Made by a program: the position numbers and the translations under genes. Positions 45,027 through 54,569 of a stretch of DNA of 64,000 bases are shown piece after piece. The DNA lies in contig NZ_FOXL01000002.1 in the NCBI RefSeq assembly GCF_900115705.1, positions 372,001 through 436,000 on the forward strand, written 5' to 3'. Position 1 is the first letter of the stretch; each line of letters begins with the position of its first letter. Source of the DNA: Frateuria terrea. Its GTDB lineage: Bacteria; Pseudomonadota; Gammaproteobacteria; Xanthomonadales; Rhodanobacteraceae. The notes beneath the pieces were generated by a model. That model saw only the letters and a program-made list of their open reading frames with translations, did no database searches and was not told the origin of the DNA.

Positions 45027-46772
45027 ATGAAGCGACTAGCGATCGGTTCGGTGGTCGTGCTCGCTTTGCTGTTGATGGTTCCCGATGTCGTGCTGGTAGT
45101 GGCGGGCACGCATGCCAGAAGTCTCACGTGGATCACGGCCAGCCTCGGCGTGCCGGCGGCCCTGCTGCTGGGTTACTTTGCCGTGCTGGGGCGCCGCCCC
45201 TGGCTTGCCTGCATGCTGATGGTGCCCTTTGCCGCCCTGGTTCCGGTGGTGGCGTTCTACATCGTTCGCTATCGGACTCCCATCACCGAATCGGTATTGG
45301 GCACGGTGGCGGCGACCAATCCCACCGAAGCGGCCGACTTCCTGGGCCAATGGTTGTGGGCCATCCTCGCCCTGTCCCTGGGCGCAGGCGCATCCGCCGG
45401 GATTGCCGGCTGGCTTAGTGCGCGTTCCCATCTGCATTGGGTGACCTCGCGCCGCGTCGATACCGTCCTGATCGCACTGGCACTGGTGACGATGACCACG
45501 GTCTTCGGCCTGCAGGTGGTCGCCGAAGAAAGCCCGCCCGGAACCGACTCTGCGCGTTCAGGAGACATGGACCAGCGCACGTTCCGCATCGTGCAGGACA
45601 GCTATCCGTTCGGTATCCCGATCACCCTGGGCAACTGGTGGCACGACGACATCCGCCTGCATGCGGCCACGGCCAGGAGGCGGAACTTCCGGTTTCACGC
45701 CCGTCGCACCGCACGGCCAGGCAGGCGCCAGATATACGTGCTGGTGATCGGCGAAAGCAGCCGGACCGACCATTGGCAACTGTTCGGTTACGGCCGACCC
45801 ACCAATCCGGAGCTCACGTCCCTGACGCACCTGATTCCGGTCAGGAACATGGTGTCGCCGTGGCCGATGTCGATCGGCGGCGTCCCTGCCATGCTCACAC
45901 GCAAGCCCCCGCAGCAGGCGCTTACCAGTGCGTTCGCAGAGCGTTCGATCGTCGGTCTCCTGCGGGAGGCCGGCTTCGATACCTGGTGGTTGTCCAACCA
46001 GAGCCCGAGCGGCGAGTGGAATTCGCCCATCACGGTCTACGCCAACGAGGCGCGACACGTCCAATGGCTCCACCTGCAAAAGTACGACAGCAGCCTGCCC
46101 GAAGGCCTTGCCCAGGTCGTGCGCGAATCGCATGGCGACCTTTTCGTGGTCCTGCACATGATCGGAAGCCACGGCAACTACGACACGCGCTACCCGCGGG
46201 CTTTCAAGTATTTCGTACCGACTGTCCAGGATGGCGGCGTGTTCGACACCAACTACCGGCACGTCACCAACAGCTACGACAACACCATCCGCTATACCGA
46301 CCACGTGCTGGGGAGCGTCATAAAAATCCTGCAGCACACCGATGCGATCACGGCCCTTTGGTACCAGTCCGACCACGGCGAAACGCTGCCGACGGCAAGC
46401 TGTTCCGCGACCGACCACGGCCACGGGTTCCGCTACGAATTCCCGGTGCCGGCCGTATTCTGGTACTCCGACGCCTATTCGCAGGCTTTCCCGCAAAAGG
46501 TGGCCACGCTGCGCGCCCATGCGGGCCAGCCCGCGACCAGTGCCGACACCTTCGCGACGCTGGCGGACATGGCAGGCGTCGACTTCCCCGGGCACGTGGA
46601 GTCACGCAGCCTGTTCAGTCCCGCGTGGCGATACCAGCCCCGCCTCATCCATCCGCAATGGCAGGACGGGAATGCGGTGATCAACTATGACGATGCCGAC
46701 CTGGGCAACGGTTGCGAACTGGTGCGGGAGCGAATCCATCCGGCGGGGGTGCGGCGCCGGTCACAGGCGTAA
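45027..46772 (+). CDS. EptA-like sulfatase-fold phosphoethanolamine transferase
   Basis: A 581-residue inner-membrane enzyme with four or five helices (1-165) and a periplasmic alkaline-phosphatase-superfamily domain. Active-site features include VLVIGESSRTDHW (Glu243 and nucleophile position 244), HMIGSHGNYDTRYP, NSYDNTIRYTDH and ALWYQSDHGE. EptA/CptA enzymes add phosphoethanolamine to lipid A or other glycans. The nucleophile is Ser here where Thr is usual, so the acceptor may differ or activity may be altered. ATG 45027 begins a good signal-anchor helix. Confidence 0.88.
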   Translation: MKRLAIGSVVVLALLLMVPDVVLVVAGTHARSLTWITASLGVPAALLLGYFAVLGRRPWLACMLMVPFAALVPVVAFYIVRYRTPITESVLGTVAATNPTEAADFLGQWLWAILALSLGAGASAGIAGWLSARSHLHWVTSRRVDTVLIALALVTMTTVFGLQVVAEESPPGTDSARSGDMDQRTFRIVQDSYPFGIPITLGNWWHDDIRLHAATARRRNFRFHARRTARPGRRQIYVLVIGESSRTDHWQLFGYGRPTNPELTSLTHLIPVRNMVSPWPMSIGGVPAMLTRKPPQQALTSAFAERSIVGLLREAGFDTWWLSNQSPSGEWNSPITVYANEARHVQWLHLQKYDSSLPEGLAQVVRESHGDLFVVLHMIGSHGNYDTRYPRAFKYFVPTVQDGGVFDTNYRHVTNSYDNTIRYTDHVLGSVIKILQHTDAITALWYQSDHGETLPTASCSATDHGHGFRYEFPVPAVFWYSDAYSQAFPQKVATLRAHAGQPATSADTFATLADMAGVDFPGHVESRSLFSPAWRYQPRLIHPQWQDGNAVINYDDADLGNGCELVRERIHPAGVRRRSQA

Positions 46773-46805
46773 GGCGCGGGGCAGCGGCGCAGCTCTTCTC
46801 GTCCG

Positions 46806-47591
46806 TCAGGAAATGGCGTCCATGCGCGATGTCAGCACGTGCCAGCCGTTTGCGTCGTGGCGGAGCACTGCGGTGTGCCAGGAGGCACACAAGGCACCGC
46901 ACCAGAACGTGTACTGGATGTCGAAGTCGCCGTCCTGTCGGCGCATGGGCAGACCTACGCTCATCTGCATCATCGTTGCGTCCGGCGGGGCTTTCCCGGA
47001 CGGCCATGCGCTTCCCGGAAACAGCCGCAGGCCGGAGTCAGCCAGACGCTGGATCGCGGCGGGGGAAAGGTCGAGCTTGCGGCTGCCGTCCGGCCAGCTC
47101 ATGGACACGTAGACAGGCATCCGGTTGGCGTGGAGATAGCCGTCCTCTGCGGTGACCTGGTAGCGCACCAGCGCGATCATCACGCCCTGAAGGTCCGGCG
47201 CTAGATGAAGCACTGCATCCTCCTGCGCTGCGTGCCGCTCGCGCGCCTCCCTGAGCTGGGCCGCCGCACTACCTTGCGCGACGCACTGCCCCGAAGCGGG
47301 ATCGTGCGCGCACACGGCGCCGGTGGTTTCGTCGAGCGTGACCTCGAGCGAGGCCGGGTTCTTGCCGGGGTCCCGGTCCAGCCGGAAATGCCACACGCCG
47401 CTGGCGGAATCGAAGGTGATGGCGCTGATCGCGCCGTCGCCGACCTCCGGGTGGAGCGCGGCGAGCGAGGTCTGCATGGCCGCCATCCCGTCGAGCAGCG
47501 GTTTGGCCGGGGCGCGCTGGGCGTGCGCTGCCATCCCCGCCGGCAGGATAGCGAAACAGATCCATGCAAGGCATCGGCACAGGTTGCGCAT
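46806..47591 (-). CDS. Hypothetical exported protein
   Basis: A 261-residue protein with a signal sequence (LAWICFAILPAGMAAHA). The mature part is beta-rich, with a Cys pair (CAHDPASGQC) and a C-terminal pair (FWCGALCASW). No family recognised. The start at 47591 is chosen because AGGAGG lies 7-8 bases upstream; an ATG 6 bases earlier is too close to it. Convergent with the EptA-like gene. Confidence 0.75.
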   Translation of the reverse strand: MRNLCRCLAWICFAILPAGMAAHAQRAPAKPLLDGMAAMQTSLAALHPEVGDGAISAITFDSASGVWHFRLDRDPGKNPASLEVTLDETTGAVCAHDPASGQCVAQGSAAAQLREARERHAAQEDAVLHLAPDLQGVMIALVRYQVTAEDGYLHANRMPVYVSMSWPDGSRKLDLSPAAIQRLADSGLRLFPGSAWPSGKAPPDATMMQMSVGLPMRRQDGDFDIQYTFWCGALCASWHTAVLRHDANGWHVLTSRMDAIS

Positions 47592-47728
47592 CGCCATCCC
47601 TCCTGGCTGGTGCGGCAACGGTAGGTCCGTCCCCGCTCGCCCGTCAATCGAACGACGGCCTGCCGCGCCCCCGATAGCGGGCGATCTGGACAGATCTTCT
47701 TGCTCGGTTCGTGTGGCCTCCTACACCG

Positions 47729-50119
47729 TCAGCGGACGTCGAACTCCGCCGACTGCGTCGCCTGCGAGCTGCCGCCGACCCACACCGTGTAGTGCGTGGG
47801 CTCGACCACCTGGTGGCTGTGCACGTCGTAGAAGGACAGCTCCGGAAAGCCCAGCTCGAAGCGCACCTGCCGCGACTCGCCCGGCTTCAGCGTCACACGC
47901 TGGAAGCCCTTCAGGCTGCGCACCGGTTGCTCGACGCTGGCGCCGAGGTTGCGCACATACAGCTGGGCGACCTCGGTGGCTTCGCGCTTGCCGGTGTTGG
48001 TCAGCGTGGCGGTGACCGTCACCAGCGACCGCGCGTCCGGCCGGTTGGCCTGGGCGAGCGGCAGCGTGCTGCGCGAGACGTGCACGCCGGCGTAGGCGAA
48101 GCTCGTGTAGCTCAGGCCATAACCGAACGGGAACAAGGCATCGTTCGGCACGTCGAGGTAGCGCGAGACGAAGCGCGTGTCGCCGCCGCTGGGCGGCCTG
48201 GACAGGTCGGCGTCGCCGGCCGGCCGGCCGGTCGGGAACTGGTTGTAGTAGAGCGGCTCCTGGCCGACCGCGCGGGGGAAGCTCATGGTCAGCTTGCCGC
48301 TGGGCGCCACGTCGCCGAACAACACGTTCGCCAGGGCGTTGCCCGCCTCGGTGCCCGGAAACCACACCGCCATGATGGCCGGCACGTGCCCTGCGGCCCA
48401 GTCGAGCACCAGCGGGCGACCGGAGAACACCAGCAGCACCACCGGCTTGCCGGTCGCCACGACCTTCTCCAGCAGTTGCTGCTGGTTGCCTGGCAGGTCC
48501 AGGTAGGCGCGCGAGCCCGCTTCGCCGCTCATCTGCGACGACTCGCCCAGCGCCATGACCACCACGTCGGCCTGGCGGGCCGCCTGCACTGCGGCGTCGA
48601 AGCCTTGGGTCGAATCGCTGTCGATATCGGTGCCATGCGCGAACAGCACGTGGCCGCCACGCTGCTGCATGCGCCGCTCCAGCGCCTGGCGGAGCGTCAC
48701 CACGTCCGGCGCCTGCGCGGCACCGCCCCATGCGCCCTGCATCTCGTTGGCCGCATCGGCGAGCGGGCCGATGAGCGCCACCGATGTCACTTCGTTGCCC
48801 AGCGGCAGCACCGCCTTGCCGCCAACCGGCGCATTGCGCAGCAGCACGAACGACTCCTCCGCGGCGCGGCGCACCAGCGGGCGATGTGCCTGTACCGCGT
48901 GGGTCACCTCGGTGCCCTGCGCATAGGGGTGCTCGAACAGTCCCAGCGCAAACTTCACGCGCAGCACGCGGCGCACCGCTTCGTCCACCGTGGCCATCGA
49001 CAGCTTGTGCTCGGCCAGCAGCTTCGGAATTTGCGTGTCGTAGAAGTGGGACATCATGTCCACTTCCACGCCCGCCTCCAACGCCTTCTTCGTGGCCGTG
49101 GCAGCGTCCAGGGCGATGCCGTGGTGGGTCAGTTCCATCACCGCCGTGTAATCGCTGACCACGAAGCCGTCGAAGCCCCATTCCTTGCGCAGGATCTCAT
49201 CCATCAGATACGGGTTGGCCGTGGCCGGCACGCCGTTGAGCGCATTGAACGAGCTCATCATCGTGGCCGCGCCCGCCTCGACTGCCGCCTTGTACGGCGG
49301 CAGGTAGACCTGGCGCAGGCGGATGTCGGACATGTCGGTGGTGTTGTACTCGCGCCCGGCCTCGGCCGCGCCGTATGCCGCGAAATGCTTGACCGAGGCG
49401 GCGACGCTGTCCGGCCTGGACAGGTCGCTGCCCTGGTAGCCGCGCACGTAGGCGCGCGCCATCGCTGCCCCGAGGTAGGCATCCTCGCCCGCGCCTTCGG
49501 TCGAGCGGCCCCAGCGCGCATCGCGCGAGATGTCCACCATCGGCGAATAGAACCACTTCACCCCGGCGGTGGTGGCTTCGGTCGCGGCCATGTGGGAGAG
49601 CTGCCGGACCAGCGCGGTATCCCACGAAGCGGCCAGGCCCAGCGGCACCGGATAGATGGTGCGATAGCCGTGGATCACGTCCGCGCCGAACAGGATCGGG
49701 ATGTGCAGGCGGCTGTGCATGGCCGCCTCCTGGAAGGCACGCGTCTTTTGTGCGCCGATCACGTTGAGCATGGAGCCGAGCCGGCCCTGCTTCGCCAGCG
49801 CCATGGCATCGACCTGGGTCTTGGTCTCCGGGTTGGCGGCGAGCGCCTTGTCGCCGTTGGACGGCGTCGGCGCACTGAAGCCCTGGTCGTTGTACTGCAC
49901 CAGCTGGCCGATCTTCTCCGCCAGCGTCATCTGCTTGAGCAGGGCCTCGACCCGCCGTTCGATTTCGGGCGAGGCCAGTTGTGCGTTCGACGGGGCCACC
50001 GTGCCCGTCATCGCACTGCCTTTCTGCCCACTCGCCTCGGCATGGATGCCGGCACAGGCAAACGTGCCGGCGAGCAGCAGTACGGCGGGACGCAGGCAGG
50101 AGGTGGGCGATCGTTTCAT
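47729..50119 (-). CDS. bglX: GH3 beta-glucosidase, exported
   Basis: A 796-residue periplasmic enzyme that removes beta-linked glucose (or xylose) from oligosaccharides. The signal sequence (PAVLLLAGTFACAGIHA) is followed by the GH3 TIM-barrel domain with the nucleophile Asp323 in GFVVSDYTAV and the sugar-binding ASVKHFAAYG block, then the alpha/beta sandwich (VVVMALGESSQMSGE) and a C-terminal FnIII-like domain (LVTVTATLTNTGKREATEV). Length and order match BglX. Start at ATG 50119. Divergent from the GH43 gene across 124 bases that hold a short perfect palindrome. Confidence 0.93.
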   Translation of the reverse strand: MKRSPTSCLRPAVLLLAGTFACAGIHAEASGQKGSAMTGTVAPSNAQLASPEIERRVEALLKQMTLAEKIGQLVQYNDQGFSAPTPSNGDKALAANPETKTQVDAMALAKQGRLGSMLNVIGAQKTRAFQEAAMHSRLHIPILFGADVIHGYRTIYPVPLGLAASWDTALVRQLSHMAATEATTAGVKWFYSPMVDISRDARWGRSTEGAGEDAYLGAAMARAYVRGYQGSDLSRPDSVAASVKHFAAYGAAEAGREYNTTDMSDIRLRQVYLPPYKAAVEAGAATMMSSFNALNGVPATANPYLMDEILRKEWGFDGFVVSDYTAVMELTHHGIALDAATATKKALEAGVEVDMMSHFYDTQIPKLLAEHKLSMATVDEAVRRVLRVKFALGLFEHPYAQGTEVTHAVQAHRPLVRRAAEESFVLLRNAPVGGKAVLPLGNEVTSVALIGPLADAANEMQGAWGGAAQAPDVVTLRQALERRMQQRGGHVLFAHGTDIDSDSTQGFDAAVQAARQADVVVMALGESSQMSGEAGSRAYLDLPGNQQQLLEKVVATGKPVVLLVFSGRPLVLDWAAGHVPAIMAVWFPGTEAGNALANVLFGDVAPSGKLTMSFPRAVGQEPLYYNQFPTGRPAGDADLSRPPSGGDTRFVSRYLDVPNDALFPFGYGLSYTSFAYAGVHVSRSTLPLAQANRPDARSLVTVTATLTNTGKREATEVAQLYVRNLGASVEQPVRSLKGFQRVTLKPGESRQVRFELGFPELSFYDVHSHQVVEPTHYTVWVGGSSQATQSAEFDVR

Positions 50120-50167
50120 GGGGGGGCTCGAATGCGGGCGGCAGCGCTGCTGCCGTGGACATGAAAA

Positions 50168-50177
50168 CGTGTACACG
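50168..50177. promoter_or_regulatory. Short palindrome in the bglX/GH43 divergent promoter region
   Basis: CGTGTACACG is a perfect 10-base palindrome midway between the two divergent glycosidase genes. It could be a shared operator (for a LacI- or TetR-type regulator), but short palindromes arise by chance. Confidence 0.35.
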
Positions 50178-50243
50178 AGCAGGGTAGAAAAGCAAAGATC
50201 CAGGCCAACCGGTGAATTTGCCGTCCAGCCGAGGCCGCATGCC

Positions 50244-52097
50244 ATGCCACACCCCTGCCCAGTCCGTTTCCGTCTTGCCCTCGCCTTGCTGATGGCCGGC
50301 GGCCTTGCCGCCCCCGTTGCCCGCGCCGCTGTGGATCCGCATGCGCGCACCTGGGCCAATCCGGTCGACGTCGACTACCGCTACAACTACGAACAGATGA
50401 ACCAGGGCATCTCCTACCGCACCGGCGCCGACCCGGCGGTGGTGCGCTACGGCGACGCCTATTACCTGTTCATGACCCTGGCCGACGGCTACTGGCGCTC
50501 CACCGATCTGGTGCACTGGGACTTCATCAAGCCGGACCGCTGGCCGTTCGATGGCCCGGTGGCGCCGGCCACGCTCGTCGCCGACGGCAAACTCTTCCTG
50601 ATGCAGTCGGCGATGCAGCCGGTGCCGCTGCTCTATTCCACCGACCCCGCGCATGGCCACTGGGACTTCTGGACCCGCCTGCTGCCGCCGGTCCCTGGTG
50701 CCGTCTGGGCCGGCCACGAGAGCGAAATGAAGCCGGGCGACCTGCCGCCCGGACCGTGGGATCCGGGCCTGTTCCGCGACGAGGACGGCAAGACCTACCT
50801 GTACTGGGATTCGTCCAACGTGTTCCCGATCTACGGCGCGCAGATCGACCTGGCGCTGGATCACGCGGACGAAGGTGAAGGCAAGCGCGTCACCTTCGCC
50901 AGCAAACCGCGGACCCTGATGCGCCTGCACCCGGACCAGCACGGCTGGGAGCGCTTCGGCCAGGACCATACCGACGAGAGCATCCAACCGTACGTCGAAG
51001 GCGCCTGGATGAACCGCCATGGCGACACCTACTACCTGCAATACGGCGCGCCAGGCACCGAGTTCAACGTCTACGCCACCGGTGTCTACACCAGCGACAA
51101 GCCGCTTGGGCCCTTCCACTACGCGCCCTACAACCCGGTCGGCTACAAGCCCGGAGGCTTCGTCGTCGGTGCCGGCCACGGTTCGACCTTCGACGACGCC
51201 TACGGCAATACCTGGAACACCGGAACGATGTGGGTGGCCGTGAACTGGCGCTTCGAGCGCCGCGTCGACCTCTTTCCCGCCGGCTACCACGGCGACGGCC
51301 AGATGTGGGTCGACACCCGCTTCGGCGACTTCCCGCAACGCATGCCCGAGCACAAGCTCAGGCCCGGCGAGAGCACCTTCACCGGCTGGATGCTGCTGTC
51401 CTGGCACAAGCACGCCACCGCCTCGTCGCAGTTGCCCGGCCACGGACCGGCCGAGGTCACCGACGAAAACCCGCGTACCTACTGGGTCGCCGCGCAGAGC
51501 ACGCCGGGCCAGACGCTCACCGTCGACCTCGGCGCCACCCGCACCGTGCGCGCGGTGCAGGTCAACTTCACCGACTACAAGGCCGGCCGCTACGGCGACG
51601 CGCCGGACATCGTCACCCGGTTCAAGCTCGAGGGTTCCACCGACGGCGCGCACTGGACCCTGCTTGCCGACCTGTCGCATGAGCAGCGCGACCGGCCCAA
51701 CGCCTACCTCGAGCTCGATGCGCCCGCGCACATCCGCTACGTGCGCTACGTGCACGGGCACGTCGGCGCGAAACACCTGGCGATCTCCGACCTGCGCGTG
51801 TTCGGCCATGCCGACGGCACGCCCCCGCCGGCGCCGGAACTGGTCTCCGCCACCCGCGACGCGGACACACGCAACGCCGACATCGCCTGGAAGCCGGTGC
51901 CCGGCGCCGTGGGCTACAACGTGCGCTGGGGCCTCGCTCCCGACCGCCTGCACGAAACCTACCAGCGCTTCGCCGACCAGCCCACGCACCTGCAGCTTCG
52001 CGCGCTCAACAAGGGTGTGCGCTACGTGGTGGCGGTGGAGGCCTTCGACGAACACGGCGTGTCGAAACTGTCGCGCGTGGTGACGCTCGCGCCCTGA
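50244..52097 (+). CDS. GH43-like glycosidase with F5/8C and FnIII domains, exported
   Basis: A 617-residue protein with a signal sequence (LALALLMAGGLAAPVARA). The GH43-type five-bladed propeller (about 35-365) has TGADPAVVRYGDAYYLF with the catalytic Asp, and DPGLFRDEDGKTYLYW. Next comes a discoidin/F5-8 type C sugar-binding domain (about 395-525; ITYWV-like segment, LTVDLGATRTVRAVQVNF, SDLRVFG), then an FnIII domain (about 530-617). Likely acts on arabinan or xylan side chains. Divergent from bglX and probably co-regulated. ATG 50244 is the start nearest the signal peptide. Confidence 0.88.
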   Translation: MPHPCPVRFRLALALLMAGGLAAPVARAAVDPHARTWANPVDVDYRYNYEQMNQGISYRTGADPAVVRYGDAYYLFMTLADGYWRSTDLVHWDFIKPDRWPFDGPVAPATLVADGKLFLMQSAMQPVPLLYSTDPAHGHWDFWTRLLPPVPGAVWAGHESEMKPGDLPPGPWDPGLFRDEDGKTYLYWDSSNVFPIYGAQIDLALDHADEGEGKRVTFASKPRTLMRLHPDQHGWERFGQDHTDESIQPYVEGAWMNRHGDTYYLQYGAPGTEFNVYATGVYTSDKPLGPFHYAPYNPVGYKPGGFVVGAGHGSTFDDAYGNTWNTGTMWVAVNWRFERRVDLFPAGYHGDGQMWVDTRFGDFPQRMPEHKLRPGESTFTGWMLLSWHKHATASSQLPGHGPAEVTDENPRTYWVAAQSTPGQTLTVDLGATRTVRAVQVNFTDYKAGRYGDAPDIVTRFKLEGSTDGAHWTLLADLSHEQRDRPNAYLELDAPAHIRYVRYVHGHVGAKHLAISDLRVFGHADGTPPPAPELVSATRDADTRNADIAWKPVPGAVGYNVRWGLAPDRLHETYQRFADQPTHLQLRALNKGVRYVVAVEAFDEHGVSKLSRVVTLAP

Positions 52098-52105
52098 TGG
52101 CCACT

Positions 52106-52132
52106 GCGCGAGTCACGCCGCGCGTTTTTTTT
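52106..52132 (+). terminator. Weak stem-loop with T8 after the GH43 gene
   Basis: GCGCG, eight bases, CGCGC, then one base and eight Ts. The stem is short but the T-run is unusually long for this genome; probably an intrinsic terminator for the GH43 gene. Confidence 0.6.
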
Positions 52133-52305
52133 GATCACGCGTCGATGGGGCGTCGAGGGTTGCGATGTCGGTTTGCGACGCCATGAACGAGGGTGACGCG
52201 GCCATCCCCGGTAGCGGCGAAAAATCGGCCGCTGCTTGATCTCCATCAATACCGCCAGGCGTTGCGGTCGCAGCATCGGGCCAGGTCACCGCACCGGAGC
52301 GCGCC

Positions 52306-52842
52306 ATGGCACCTGCCAGCCCCTTGCTCATCGTCTACTACAGCCGCAGCGGCACCACCGCGCGCGTGGGCCACGCCCTGGCCCAGCGACTGGCCGCGGA
52401 CGAGCTTGCGATCGAGGACCTGCGGGCAGAGAGGGGCGTGCCGGTCTGGCGGGCGATGCTCGATCGCCTGCTCAATACCTTGCCGCCGATCGCCCCTGTC
52501 AGCGTGCCACTGGGGAGCTACGATCTGGTCGTGCTCGGCACGCCGGTCTGGGGCGCACGCCCCGCAGCCCCCATGCGGCGGTTCCTGCACGACTACGCCT
52601 CGATCCTGCCCGAGGTGGCCTTCTTCTGCACGATGGGCGGCAGCGGTGCCCAGAGCACGTTCGCCGACATGCAGGCGCGGCTGGGCAAGCCACCACGCGC
52701 CAGCTGCGCGTTCGACGCCAAGGCCCTGGGCGACGAAAGCTACCTGGACACGCTCGACGGTTTCGCCACGCAACTGGCCGACGGCGTTCACCCGCCGCTG
52801 CATCACACGCCGGCGACGAACGGGATCCGGGTGCATTCCTAG
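52306..52842 (+). CDS. Flavodoxin-like protein
   Basis: A 178-residue cytoplasmic protein with a flavodoxin fold. The FMN phosphate loop is IVYYSRSGTTARVG and the isoalloxazine loops are LVVLGTPVWGARPA and FFCTMGGSGAQSTF. Such proteins act as electron carriers or quinone/flavin reductases. ATG 52306. Independent gene behind a terminator. The physiological partner is not evident. Confidence 0.9.
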   Translation: MAPASPLLIVYYSRSGTTARVGHALAQRLAADELAIEDLRAERGVPVWRAMLDRLLNTLPPIAPVSVPLGSYDLVVLGTPVWGARPAAPMRRFLHDYASILPEVAFFCTMGGSGAQSTFADMQARLGKPPRASCAFDAKALGDESYLDTLDGFATQLADGVHPPLHHTPATNGIRVHS

Positions 52843-53038
52843 GGCGAGCCGCCTGAACAGGCGGGCTCGCGCGCCGCAGACCCAGCGATGCGAAGCGCGC
52901 CATGCCGTCATGGGCAGCGAGGCTCGATAGCCCCTTCGCCGTCAGCATGGCCGCATAACCTCCAACTCACGGGAGCGAGCGCATGGTGACGATCCTCCGC
53001 CCCGTCTCCAGTTCGCCCTTCCCCACGGTGAGCGCCCG

Positions 53039-53527
53039 ATGATCATGGGTCCCGTTTTTCCAGCACGTCCCGAGCGGGCCCTGGCGCGCCGATGCACCGC
53101 CACGGCAGTGCTGCTCTTGCTGGGAAGCCCGGTGGCTGCCGCCCCGCCGACGAAAAGCAACGGCTCCACCGACCAGCTGGTGGGTACCTGGCAGGGCCGG
53201 TCGCTCTGCGTGACGACGACACGGCCGGCGTGCAGCGACGAAACCGTGCTGTACCGCATCCGCCGGCCCACGCCGCACGTCGAGGCGTTTGCGATCCAGG
53301 CAGACAAGATCGTCGCCGGCCGGCCCGAAAGCATGGGCGACCTTTCCTGCCGTTTCGAACCCATCCGCCAGCAACTCATCTGCCCCATGCAGGGCGGGCA
53401 ATGGCGGTTCCGCTGGGACGGCGATGTCCTGGTCGGCGTACTGGCCGACAGCGACGGGAGCCTGGTGCGTGTCATCCAGGTTCGCCGCGTCTTCGCCCGA
53501 CCGGGCGTTTCGCGGGGGCGGTCGTGA
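53039..53527 (+). CDS. Hypothetical exported protein
   Basis: A 162-residue protein with a signal sequence (ATAVLLLLGSPVAAAP). The mature part starts LVGTWQGRSLCVTTTRPAC, with four Cys probably forming disulphides (also DLSCRFEP and QLICPMQGG). The pattern GTWxG, then repeated beta strands, suggests a small beta-barrel/lipocalin-like protein, but no family is certain. Ends 4 bases before the AraC gene, so probably co-transcribed. Confidence 0.7.
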   Translation: MIMGPVFPARPERALARRCTATAVLLLLGSPVAAAPPTKSNGSTDQLVGTWQGRSLCVTTTRPACSDETVLYRIRRPTPHVEAFAIQADKIVAGRPESMGDLSCRFEPIRQQLICPMQGGQWRFRWDGDVLVGVLADSDGSLVRVIQVRRVFARPGVSRGRS

Positions 53528-53531
53528 GGCC

Positions 53532-54539
53532 ATGGATCCGCTGTCCTTCGTGCTCCAGTCGATCCGCCTCGACGGCGCGGTGTTCCTCAACGCCGAGTTC
53601 ACCGCGCCATGGTGCGTCGAGGCCAGCTTTGGCATGCCCGAGCCGCGATTGCGACTGACCGGCGCCGACCACGTGGTGTTCTTCCATTGCCTGATCGAAG
53701 GCACGTGCCTGGCCGGCCTGATCGGTTCGCCGCACGCGCTGGCGCTGCAGCCGGGCGACCTGATCTTCTTCCCGCACGACCACCGGCACCGCATGGGCAG
53801 TTACATGGGCGCTCCCATGATGAGCACGGACGACCTTCCCCGGTCGGTGCCGGCCGGCGAACTCATCCAGCTCTGCCACGGCGGCGGCGGCGACGCCACC
53901 CGCTTCGTGTGCGGCTACCTGGCCTGCAACCGCCAGGTCAGCCGCGGCCTGCTGTCGGCGCTACCGGAGATGTTCCGCGTTTCGCTGCGGGAGGATTCCG
54001 GCAGCGCCTGGCTGTTCGACATGCTGTTGCTCGGCGTGCGGGAATCGACCGCGCACCGGCCCGGCGCGGCGTCGATCCTCACCAAGCTTTCCGAACTGCT
54101 GTTCGCCGAGGCGCTGCGCCGCTATGCGGACGACCAGCCGGCCGGCCAGGGCGGTTGGCTCGCCGGGCTGCGTGACCCGCTGGTAGGCCGCGCCATGGCG
54201 CTGCTGCACCAGCAACCGGCGCATCCGTGGACCGTCGATTCCCTCGCCCGCGCCGTCGCCTCCTCACGCTCGGCGCTCGCCGGGCGCTTCGTGCGGCTCA
54301 CCGGCGCCCCTCCCATGCAGTACCTGGCCAGCCATCGGCTGGCGCTGGCCGCGCAAGCCCTGCGCTGCGGGCAGGAACCGGTGGCGCGCATCGCCGAGAA
54401 CAACGGCTATGCGTCCGAGGCGGCCTTCACCCGCGCTTTCAAGCGGCGCTATGGCGTGCCGCCTTCGGGCTGGCGCCGGCAAGGCGAAGAGGGCGCGACC
54501 AGCGCCGCGCCCTCCCCTGTCCCGGCCGGTTGCGCCTGA
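53532..54539 (+). CDS. AraC-family transcriptional regulator (cupin sensor domain)
   Basis: A 335-residue regulator. The N-terminal half (about 10-200) is an AraC-binding cupin (HCLIEGTCLAGLIG, ALQPGDLIFFPHDHRH). The C-terminal HTH pair is normal: WTVDSLARAVASSRSALAGRF and PVARIAENNGYASEAAFTRAFKRRYG. ATG 53532 lies 4 bases after the previous stop. It probably controls neighbouring genes, perhaps the secreted protein before it or the convergent tautomerase. Effector unknown. Confidence 0.93.
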   Translation: MDPLSFVLQSIRLDGAVFLNAEFTAPWCVEASFGMPEPRLRLTGADHVVFFHCLIEGTCLAGLIGSPHALALQPGDLIFFPHDHRHRMGSYMGAPMMSTDDLPRSVPAGELIQLCHGGGGDATRFVCGYLACNRQVSRGLLSALPEMFRVSLREDSGSAWLFDMLLLGVRESTAHRPGAASILTKLSELLFAEALRRYADDQPAGQGGWLAGLRDPLVGRAMALLHQQPAHPWTVDSLARAVASSRSALAGRFVRLTGAPPMQYLASHRLALAAQALRCGQEPVARIAENNGYASEAAFTRAFKRRYGVPPSGWRRQGEEGATSAAPSPVPAGCA

Positions 54540-54569
54540 GAGCGGCGAGACCGGCTATCCCTGGACGGA

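Noticed and set aside
47711-50164. 817-codon plus-strand frame
   Set aside because: It is antisense to the GH3 beta-glucosidase.
49197-52055. 952-codon minus-strand frame across the GH3/GH43 region
   Set aside because: It shadows two glycosidases with clear signal peptides and motifs and has biased, low-information composition.
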